Positions 7,629-12,925 of a DNA stretch of 12,925 nt are shown here, piece after piece; within the stretch, counting starts at the first letter, position 1, and every line of letters starts with the position of its first letter. Origin of the DNA: Methanobrevibacter sp. (lineage in GTDB: Archaea > Methanobacteriota > Methanobacteria > Methanobacteriales > Methanobacteriaceae). The stretch is from positions 1 to 12,925 of the forward strand of contig JAISIQ010000184.1 of the NCBI GenBank assembly GCA_031261945.1. The letters are read 5' to 3'. Below the pieces are notes generated by a model. The model worked only from the letters and a program-made list of their open reading frames with translations. It made no database searches and was not told the DNA's origin. A program made the translations under genes and the position numbers.

Positions 7629-8174
7629 TCACACCCTTGTATTCATGGTACTGTAGTCTTGTAGATTTACATAACCACTGTCCCATCCATTAACCATCTT
7701 TAAATGGAAATTCTTAGATTTAGTTGTACCGTCGAAGTTCATTGCTCCTCCACCAGCAGTAGGAATGTCCTCTAATTCAGCATCTTCATCACCATCAGTA
7801 ATATCATAGTCATAAGGATTAACTTTCATTGAAACGGCACCCTTTGGAATAACAATATCTAAAACACCAGAACCAGAGGTCATTGTTTTATCTAATTTAT
7901 CTATTTCACTACCATTAGCATCATAAAAAGTAATAGTAAATTCAGCAGCATAAGCTAAAATCCATGCTTTATCAGTAAATGACACCCCATTTGGAGCAGT
8001 CCAATGATTTGCTTTAAATGCACTTCCCCAACTACATGTATGTACATAAAAATGGTCATTAGAGTCTCCTTCACTACTATGCCATGTTTCAGCACTAACA
8101 GAACCTACAGACATGAATAAAATACTTAAAACTAAACATAAGGTTCCTATAAGTTTTATTTTTTTAATTAACAT
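7629..8174 (-). CDS. Secreted protein of unrecognised family, paralogue 1
   Basis: The product is 181 residues from the ATG at 8174..8172. A longer frame starts at 8204, but that ATG has no ribosome site, whereas the chosen start follows GTGAT and aligns with the start of the neighbouring paralogue. A signal peptide (about 28 residues, ending SVSA) precedes a soluble mature domain of about 150 residues with no anchor. The segments WGSAF, NHWTAPNGVSFTDKAW, TSGSGV, GGGAMNFDGTT and FHLKMVNGWDSGY are nearly identical to paralogue 2. An Asp/Glu-rich insert (YDYDITDGDEDAELED) sits where paralogue 2 has a different, shorter loop. The pattern suggests a beta-rich extracellular domain. I do not recognise the family. 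Confidence 0.85.
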   Translation of the reverse strand: MLIKKIKLIGTLCLVLSILFMSVGSVSAETWHSSEGDSNDHFYVHTCSWGSAFKANHWTAPNGVSFTDKAWILAYAAEFTITFYDANGSEIDKLDKTMTSGSGVLDIVIPKGAVSMKVNPYDYDITDGDEDAELEDIPTAGGGAMNFDGTTKSKNFHLKMVNGWDSGYVNLQDYSTMNTRV

Positions 8175-8299
8175 AAAATCACGGTTAAATTTTAATAAAT
8201 TCATTTTTTATTAAATATTTTTATAAATATTTTTATTATAAATTCATTTTTTAAATTCATTTTATTAAATTTTATAAAATATTATTTTTAAATCATATT

Positions 8300-8902
8300 T
8301 TAATCCATCATAAATTCTGCAGCTTCTGATGGGAACTCTTTAATGATGTCTAACATAGTCTCTCCATTAATCTCATCAGAACCTTGATATAATTTCAAAT
8401 ATCCACTATCCCATCCATTAACCATTTTCAAATGGAAATTTCTACTTCGAGTAGTGCCGTCAAAATTCATTGCTCCTCCACCTTCTGCAGGTACTGCAAA
8501 CATTAAATTATCTCCTAAACCATTCTTAGCAGTGATTTGCATAGCAACAGTCCCCGCAGGTATGGTAATATCATATACACCAGAACCAGAAGTTAATGTT
8601 CCACTTAATTGGTCTATTATAGTATGGTTTTTATCAAAAAAGACTATCTCATAACCTGCAACATAAGCTAAAAGCCATGCTTTATCAGTAAATGACACTC
8701 CATTTGGAGCAGTCCAATGATTTGGTTTAAATGCGCTTCCCCAATTAGCAACATGTATATAAAAATGATCTGAAGAAGGTTCTGCATTACTACTACTCCA
8801 TGAAGTAGCACTCACTGAATTCACAATAAATAAAAGAGAAAATCCAATTACAATCATTATTATTAAAAGGATTACCTTATTGTTTATTTTTTTAGTTAAC
8901 AT
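8300..8902 (-). CDS. Secreted protein of unrecognised family, paralogue 2
   Basis: The product has 200 residues: a signal peptide (MLTKKINNKVILLIIMIVIG and following, ending near SVSA) and then a domain matching paralogue 1 over its whole length. It ends in an extra tail of about 25 residues containing ETMLDIIKEFPSEAAEFM, which looks helical and amphipathic. The start is set by GGTGA four to five bases before ATG. It is the first gene of a probable three-gene unit: 125 AT-rich bases separate it from paralogue 1, then 4 bases from the DUF4013 gene. DNA identity between the copies is very high in the shared blocks, so the duplication is recent or kept alike by gene conversion. Confidence 0.85.
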   Translation of the reverse strand: MLTKKINNKVILLIIMIVIGFSLLFIVNSVSATSWSSSNAEPSSDHFYIHVANWGSAFKPNHWTAPNGVSFTDKAWLLAYVAGYEIVFFDKNHTIIDQLSGTLTSGSGVYDITIPAGTVAMQITAKNGLGDNLMFAVPAEGGGAMNFDGTTRSRNFHLKMVNGWDSGYLKLYQGSDEINGETMLDIIKEFPSEAAEFMMD

Positions 8903-9273
8903 AATTCACCATTTTTTATTTTGTTTAAAAAATAATAATTATGAGACAAACTCACATTATTAATTTTTATTAATACATATATTTATCCTATATTCTATTA
9001 TTAATGAATATTAATGAATCTATTATTAATGAAATAATATTATTAGAAATATTATTAAATAATATTATTATTTATTCAATAAATTATATAAATATTGTGT
9101 ATATTCTTATTAATACGAATTTAATTAATAATTAATTATAATTAAGTATAATTAAGTATAATTGAGTATAATTGAGTATAATTAAAATATAAAAACGAAT
9201 AATTGAAATATATCCAATCATTATATTAAATTATTATATTAGATTATTATATTAGATTTATTTATTACAGCTA
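8903..9273. other. AT-rich intergenic region with a 10-nt tandem repeat
   Basis: Five 10-nt units of tataattaag/tataattgag run from 9137 to 9186. The region should contain the promoter of the secreted-protein unit on the minus strand, but several TATA-like sequences compete and none can be picked. A short inverted repeat TGAG-TTTGT-CTCA sits about 45 bases before that gene. No coding sequence seen. Confidence 0.6.
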
Positions 9274-10179
9274 TTATAACAAAGCCATAATTATTGGCAA
9301 AGTAATTAAACTAAAAACAGTTGTAATAAGAGCACAATCAGCAGTTAATCTAAAATCAAGATCATGATCAATAGCTAAAACCAAGGTTAGCATTCCAGAA
9401 GGCATACCTGCTTCAACAATAGCTATTGTAAATTCCATTCCTGTTAATCCAAATAAAATAGCTATTGACATAGCAATTATTGGGCCAATCATGAGTTTTA
9501 TGATTGTAGCTATTGTAGCTATTTTAAGATGATATTTAAATCCTTCAAAATGGAGAGAAAGACCTAATGAAATCATAATTAATGGAATAGCTGCTGCAGC
9601 TAAATAATCAATGATTGTAATAGCTAAATCTCCAATAGGAATACTTAAAAAGTTAAGAATTAGTCCTAAAATAACAGCCCAAAGAATTGGAAAACTTAAA
9701 ACTCTTTTAATAGCATCTTTAAATTTCCCATCAAAATTAAAAATAAGAATTATGCTTAAAGATAAAAAAGTTATAAGAGAAGCCATATCATAGAAAATAG
9801 CTCTTATTAATCCTTCACTACCAAATACTCCAAGAATCAATGGAAATCCTAAAAATGCTGTGTTTCCAAGAATTATGGGAAGTAATATGCTCCATTTCTT
9901 CTTTTTAGGGTATTTTTTTAATGTAAGAATGATATAAGCTATTAAGCCACATGAAAAACCTACGATAATTCCAATAAGTGGAAGAATAGCTAAATCAGCT
10001 ATTATAGATAAATCAGCAAGATAAAGAGAAGAAAATATCAAACAAGGCATAGCTATATTAATAACTATCTTATTTAAAGTCTCAACATCAGCTGTTTTAA
10101 GTAATTCTATTCTTTTTAGAAAATATCCTAAAAAAATCATTACTAAAACAGCTATTATAGTAGTTTCAAATCCAGCCAT
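9274..10179 (-). CDS. AEC (auxin efflux carrier) family permease
   Basis: This 301-residue membrane protein has about ten hydrophobic segments in two similar halves, the usual size and layout of the AEC family. Family-like marks are GYFLKRIELL near the start, LNKIVINIAMPCLIF (35-49), GNTAFLGFPLI (about 105-115) and, in the second half, EAGMPSGMLTLVLA followed by IDHDLDFRL. Such permeases export or import organic anions or amino-acid-like compounds; the substrate cannot be read from the sequence. It stands alone, with 371 AT-rich bases downstream and the hairpin cluster upstream. No Shine-Dalgarno site precedes the ATG, so translation may be from a short leader or leaderless. Confidence 0.88.
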   Translation of the reverse strand: MAGFETTIIAVLVMIFLGYFLKRIELLKTADVETLNKIVINIAMPCLIFSSLYLADLSIIADLAILPLIGIIVGFSCGLIAYIILTLKKYPKKKKWSILLPIILGNTAFLGFPLILGVFGSEGLIRAIFYDMASLITFLSLSIILIFNFDGKFKDAIKRVLSFPILWAVILGLILNFLSIPIGDLAITIIDYLAAAAIPLIMISLGLSLHFEGFKYHLKIATIATIIKLMIGPIIAMSIAILFGLTGMEFTIAIVEAGMPSGMLTLVLAIDHDLDFRLTADCALITTVFSLITLPIIMALL

Positions 10180-10222
10180 GAATTAAATATTATTTTTATG
10201 ATTAATAAATTAACACGGAATT

Positions 10223-10251
10223 TGGAAACTTCGACTTCGTCTTCGTTTCCA
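10223..10251. repeat. GC-rich hairpin, cluster member 1
   Basis: TGGAAAC (10223-10229) pairs with GTTTCCA (10245-10251) around an interior with a small GAC-TTC-GTC stem. The outer arms differ in sequence from those of copies A, B and D, but the plan is the same: outer arms, a few unpaired bases, then a tiny central triloop hairpin. Confidence 0.7.
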
Positions 10252-10261
10252 GAATTTACTC

Positions 10262-10272
10262 GGGCTTTGCCC
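10262..10272. repeat. GC-rich hairpin, cluster member 2
   Basis: GGGC-TTT-GCCC is a perfect 4-bp stem with a three-base loop, between cluster members 1 and 3. It seems to be the central part of such an element without the long outer arms. Confidence 0.6.
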
Positions 10273-10280
10273 TCCCAAAT

Positions 10281-10310
10281 ATTGACATCCTCACTCCGTT
10301 CGTCGTCAAT
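10281..10310. repeat. GC-rich hairpin repeat, copy C
   Basis: ATTGAC (10281-10286) pairs with GTCAAT (10305-10310); the interior is ATCCTC-AC-TCC-GT-TCGTC. The flanks match copies A, B and D on the right (TCAAAACAAAAAA). On the left, the usual AACACGGAATT is separated from the hairpin by members 1 and 2, as if these had been inserted into the element. Confidence 0.8.
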
Positions 10311-10428
10311 TCAAAACAAAAAATAACTATTACTCGCAAAAGCTATTCATAAAAAATATCTAATAAAAAAAGTAAAAAAAGTAATTTTAAGGTGTAGTCC
10401 CCTATATCGTATAAAAAAAACCTTTTAT

Positions 10429-10522
10429 TTAGTTCATTGAGAACATGGCAATAATTTTAATCATTGTCAAAATAATAAAAATCGCTAATAATAGCTATTT
10501 CTAAAAGTTCAAATGATTGCAT
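10429..10522 (-). pseudogene. Small hydrophobic peptide locus with an apparent frameshift (holin-like toxin resemblance)
   Basis: From ATG at 10522..10520 the frame gives 21 residues, MQSFELLEIAIISDFYYFDN plus D, ending at 10457. Dropping one base near GCGATTTTTATT would continue as IFIILTMIKIIAMFSMN to a stop at 10429, giving about 30 residues: a polar start of the form M-x-S-F-E-x-L, then one membrane span. That form resembles holin-like type I toxins of Firmicutes, though homology is not shown. Transcription and translation signals are good: a TATA box at 10596-10607, and GGGGTGG with 5 bases before ATG, lying inside a hairpin as in the plus-strand peptide at 1480. The 21-residue frame may be the real product, or this may be a decayed copy. 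Confidence 0.4.
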
Positions 10523-10530
10523 TAATACCA

Positions 10531-10550
10531 CCCCTACATTTAAGTAGGAG
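10531..10550 (-). promoter_or_regulatory. Hairpin burying the SD site of the minus-strand peptide
   Basis: On the minus strand CTCCTAC (10550..10544) pairs with GTAGGGG (10537..10531) around a TTAAAT loop: seven pairs including one G-T. The 3' arm is the Shine-Dalgarno region GGGGTGG. The layout (CTCCT, then ACT and AAAT, then AGG-G-GGTGG) closely follows that of hairpin 2 at 1450-1470. Confidence 0.5.
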
Positions 10551-10555
10551 CTATA

Positions 10556-10623
10556 GTACAAAACTTAATTTTTGGAACTAAATTTTTTGCTTATTTTATA
10601 TATAAATTGAAAATTTTTGTACC
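10556..10623 (-). promoter_or_regulatory. Promoter of the minus-strand small peptide with flanking inverted repeats
   Basis: TTTATATATAAA (10596-10607) is identical to the hdrA TATA box. It lies 74 bases before the ATG, predicting an RNA start near 10575. GTACAAAA (10556-10563) and TTTTGTAC (10616-10623) form an 8-bp inverted repeat on either side of the box and start site. The outer copy is also half of AAATTTTTG-tac-CAAAAATTT (10612-10632). This resembles operator sites for a dimeric regulator. Confidence 0.5.
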
Positions 10624-10646
10624 AAAAATTTGGTGTTTGACTATAA

Positions 10647-10745
10647 TAGCATTAATAATACTAACAATACTAACAATACTAATAACAGTAATAACACTAA
10701 TAACAGTAATAACACAGTAATAATACCAAATAACACTAATGATAA
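10647..10745. repeat. 9-nt microsatellite (aataacact-type)
   Basis: Units such as aatactaac, aataacagt and aataacact repeat about ten times. Both strands stay open through it, giving Asn/Thr runs on plus and Leu/Val runs on minus; neither looks like a gene. It is the cleanest of several 9-nt arrays in the window. Confidence 0.7.
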
Positions 10746-10883
10746 CAAGAATAATAGTATTAATAGCAGGTTAACACCTATAAAATATTTTTTAAAACCA
10801 GAAGAATTAGAAAAAAATTCAGTATTTTCTGGAAAGTCAAATAACTTCATATAACGGGAAAAGTATAACATTAATTTTTATAA

Positions 10884-12173
10884 TTATCTTAAGCATCCAA
10901 TTGGTAATATTTTAACTCCATCTGACCTTGTATAAGCTAACTCTGTCCCTGTAACAACAGCTAAAAAAGATGGTTCTTTTATATTTAATTTGTCTTCTTT
11001 TATATGTTTTTTTATTAAATTATCAAGCTTTATTAAATTTTTTGCACCTTTTTCAATCCCACTACTACCTAATTTAAATTCAATAAGAGCATATCGTCCA
11101 TCTTTTAGATGTAACACGCAATCTGCTTCGAGGCCATATCGGTCTCTATAATATGATATTTTTCCATCTACTGAACTAGAATAAACAGTTAAATCTCTTA
11201 TGCACAAATTTTCAAATATAAATCCAAATGTATTCAAATCATATAATAATGATTCTGGTGTCAAACCTAATGAAGCTACTGCAATTGATGGATCTATAAA
11301 TTCTTTTTTTGAACTTGATCTAATAGCTGTAGCGGACCTTATATTAGGATTCCAAGCAGGAAGATTATTTATAACAAACAATCTAGTCAATGCATCAATA
11401 TAAGAATAGTATGTTGTTTTATTCATATTTGCAAAATTAGCTCGAACATCTTTTAGTATAGTTTCATCTGATACAAGAGTTGATATATTTCTTGCATAAG
11501 ACTGCATAATAGTTCTAACTCTTTGAGGGTCACGCTTAACTCCATCAACAGTAGATGCATCACTTTCACAAATATTATCAATATAATTGGACACAATAAA
11601 AAGCTGTGCTTTTTTAGTTTTTTTATTTAAGCTATCCGGCCATCCTCCACGACAACTAGCAAAAATCAATTCTTCAATTGACAATTCTGATTTAATACCA
11701 TCGATATTCATATCTGGTGAATTAAATAGGTCAATGATAGCTATTTTGCCATTTGATTCTTTACTTTCAAATAAACTCATTGGCATCATACTTAATTTAT
11801 TTATCCTACCAGTTCCTGAGTGCATTATTTCGCTTTCATCTACTGAAGTTGAGCCTGTTAAAATGTATAGTCCAACTTCATTTAAATTGTCAACACTTGT
11901 TCGAACAGCATCCCATAGCACTGTTGCCATTTGCCATTCATCAATTAATCTTGGAGTTTCTCCTTCCAAAAGGGCAGATGGTTTAATTTCAGCTAATTCT
12001 AAATAAGATTTTGATTTATCAGGATCTTGTAATTTTATTACACTTTTGGCATGTTGTTCAGCTGTTGTTGTCTTACCACACCATTTAGGACCAACAATCA
12101 CAATTGCTCCAATCATTTCTAAACGTTCTTTCAATATATCATCAATTACACGTTTTAAATATTTGTTTTTCAT
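10884..12173 (-). CDS. AAA-type ATP-binding protein with C-terminal DUF4143 domain
   Basis: The product is 429 residues from the ATG at 12173 (MKNKYLKRVI), the typical start for this family. An ATG at 12185 would add four residues; neither has a good ribosome site. Counting from the longer start, the Walker A motif is GPKWCGKTTT (32-41) and the Walker B-like motif is PRLIDEW (78-84). LTGSTS (109-114) and HSGTGRI (122-128) are sensor-like. The C-terminal domain carries D355 and E369-F-K371 in a pattern recalling PD-(D/E)XK nuclease folds, which is usual for DUF4143. Such ATPases are abundant in gut archaea and bacteria and spread horizontally; their role is not settled. It stands alone, with a 23-nt tandem repeat upstream. 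Confidence 0.88.
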   Translation of the reverse strand: MKNKYLKRVIDDILKERLEMIGAIVIVGPKWCGKTTTAEQHAKSVIKLQDPDKSKSYLELAEIKPSALLEGETPRLIDEWQMATVLWDAVRTSVDNLNEVGLYILTGSTSVDESEIMHSGTGRINKLSMMPMSLFESKESNGKIAIIDLFNSPDMNIDGIKSELSIEELIFASCRGGWPDSLNKKTKKAQLFIVSNYIDNICESDASTVDGVKRDPQRVRTIMQSYARNISTLVSDETILKDVRANFANMNKTTYYSYIDALTRLFVINNLPAWNPNIRSATAIRSSSKKEFIDPSIAVASLGLTPESLLYDLNTFGFIFENLCIRDLTVYSSSVDGKISYYRDRYGLEADCVLHLKDGRYALIEFKLGSSGIEKGAKNLIKLDNLIKKHIKEDKLNIKEPSFLAVVTGTELAYTRSDGVKILPIGCLR

Positions 12174-12226
12174 AGGAATAACCATATCAATTTCATTGAA
12201 TATTTTTTTGTAATATCTTGCTATAA

Positions 12227-12282
12227 TATTTTGTGGTATTTCATTGTACTATTTTGTGGTATTTTATTGTACTATTTTGTGA
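12227..12282. repeat. 23-nt tandem repeat upstream of the ATPase gene
   Basis: TATTTTGTGGTATTTCATTG plus TAC (12227-12249) is repeated with one change at 12250-12272, then partly at 12273-12282. It begins 42-54 bases before the ATPase start codon, depending on which start is used, so it covers the promoter and could serve as a multi-site operator. Confidence 0.75.
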
Positions 12283-12318
12283 TTTTTATTATTTTTAATC
12301 TAATTTTTAATCTATTTT

Positions 12319-12437
12319 TTAATCAAGCTTTTCAACAAAATTTTCATCAAGAGAACTTCCTAAAAATTCATTTGTAAAATCCAACAAAAAACAAGAAACA
12401 TACCCTCAGAAATATCATCAAAACAATTATCTATAAC
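12319..12437 (-). pseudogene. Possible relic of a coding sequence
   Basis: On the minus strand one frame reads VIDNCFDDISEGMFLVFCWI and another, with a shift in between, reads DFTNEFLGSSLDENFVEKLD followed by a stop at 12319. The composition is more protein-like than the surrounding A/T-rich DNA. Together they could be the decayed C-terminal end of a gene. There is no start, no ribosome site and no recognised family. Confidence 0.2.
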
Positions 12438-12515
12438 TCATTTTATCTAAAATAGATCTGACTTAACCAAAACCATAATTAACATCAATACAAACTAAAA
12501 ATAATAATTAACAGG

Positions 12516-12550
12516 GAATTGACATCCTCGCTAACGCTCGTCGTCAATTC
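12516..12550. repeat. GC-rich hairpin repeat, copy D
   Basis: GAATTGAC (12516-12523) pairs with GTCAATTC (12543-12550). The centre, CGCTAACGCTCG, differs from copies A and B, while both flanks (TTAACAGGG left, AAAACAAAAAAATAGCTATT right) are the same. It lies about 200 bases beyond the stop of the right-hand adhesin-like gene. Confidence 0.85.
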
Positions 12551-12755
12551 AAAACAAAAAAATAGCTATTAAAAAGAAATCACAAAACAAATATAAACAT
12601 GATTTAAAAAAAAAGTATTTATTAAAACTAATTTTAAAATAAATATAAATCAGTTAATATTAAAAAAATTAAAAATAAAAAACAGATAAAAGTGGTTCCT
12701 TACTAATACTTGCCCACCAATATCTAATCCCTGAAAATTAATCTCTTTCTTTCTT

Positions 12756-12925
12756 CTAATTCCTTCTTCTAAGTCCAATAACAATGAAGAACATAGCTAT
12801 TAAAGCAAGAATAGCTATTAGGACTATAATAACTATTGGAACTGGACTATCTGTTGGAACTGGAATAGGTGTTGGAACTGGACTATCTATTGGAACCAGA
12901 ACACCTGTCTTCATCATACCAGAAT
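12756..12925 (-). CDS. Adhesin-like surface protein, C-terminal fragment (enters from the right edge)
   Basis: The last 55 residues are visible. They hold SGMMKTGV, a Pro-rich repeat (VPIDSPVPTPIPVPTDSPVP), a hydrophobic membrane segment (IVIIVLIAILALIAMFFIVI) and a basic end, GLRRRN. A Thr-Gly site, a proline spacer, one membrane span and a positive tail is the usual cell-surface anchor of adhesin-like proteins in Methanobrevibacter. The Pro repeat is visible in the DNA as alternating ccagttcca units. Only the anchor is seen, so the external domain is unknown. It is not the same gene as the fragment at 1-173, which is an N-terminus. Confidence 0.8.
   Translation of the reverse strand, partial: SGMMKTGVLVPIDSPVPTPIPVPTDSPVPIVIIVLIAILALIAMFFIVIGLRRRN

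Noticed and set aside
10630..10854. 74-codon plus-strand frame with Asn/Thr runs
   Set aside because: It needs a TTG start with no ribosome site, and most of it is the microsatellite. The tail (KYFLKPEELEKNSVFSG) is the only part that might be real, which is too little to call.
10641..10871. 76-codon minus-strand frame ending in Leu/Val runs
   Set aside because: The Leu-rich part is the 9-nt microsatellite read in one frame; no ribosome site. The first 30 codons (MKLFDFPENTEFF) look somewhat protein-like but match nothing I recognise.
11587..12006. 139-codon plus-strand frame opposite the ATPase gene
   Set aside because: It lies wholly antisense to the Walker A and central part of the ATPase, has no ribosome site, and reads as a shadow of that gene.
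1..12925. tRNA, rRNA, insertion sequences or phage genes
   Set aside because: No cloverleaf with a CCA end or GTTCGANTC-type arm, no rRNA segments, and no transposase, integrase or phage structural protein among the readable frames.

Overview
The window comes from a very AT-rich methanogenic archaeon, most likely a Methanobrevibacter or close relative in the Methanobacteriales. The grounds are an archaeal HdrA, a serine hydroxymethyltransferase of the archaeal type beside a pterin-reductase-like flavoprotein, a DUF4013 membrane protein, and the ends of two adhesin-like surface proteins. Every full-size gene lies on the minus strand. They are separated by long, nearly gene-free stretches full of 9-10 nt microsatellites.

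Layout. Positions 1-173 are the N-terminus of a secreted adhesin-like protein running off the left edge. 174-1643 has no large gene, but holds a plus-strand locus (about 1265-1612) with a 23-residue hydrophobic peptide, a strong Shine-Dalgarno (SD) site and competing RNA hairpins. 1644-3695 is a glyA-dmrX-like pair of C1/pterin metabolism whose 90-base gap is open in the frame shared by both genes. 3851-3956 holds two tandem GC-rich hairpin repeats. 4085-6064 is hdrA, the FAD and iron-sulfur subunit of heterodisulfide reductase, with its own promoter. 6830-8902 is a cassette of two paralogous secreted proteins of unknown family followed by a DUF4013 membrane protein. 9274-10179 is an AEC-family permease. 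10201-10320 is a three-hairpin cluster. 10429-10623 is a second small-peptide locus on the minus strand, with a clear TATA box, a hairpinned SD site and an apparent frameshift. 10884-12173 is an AAA ATPase of the DUF4143 type. 12319-12437 may be a coding relic, 12516-12550 is a fourth hairpin repeat, and 12756-12925 is the membrane-anchored C-terminus of another adhesin-like protein.

The metabolic genes serve hydrogenotrophic methanogenesis (HdrA) and tetrahydromethanopterin-linked C1 supply (GlyA and the flavoprotein). The rest is accessory: surface proteins, a transporter, an ATPase of a family common in gut microbes, and repeats.

The most unusual signals are the two tiny hydrophobic-peptide loci with hairpinned SD sites, which resemble type I toxin genes. 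Next are the family of GC-rich hairpins with variable centres, the strong excess of the palindrome AATAGCTATT, and the pair of secreted paralogues with no family I recognise.
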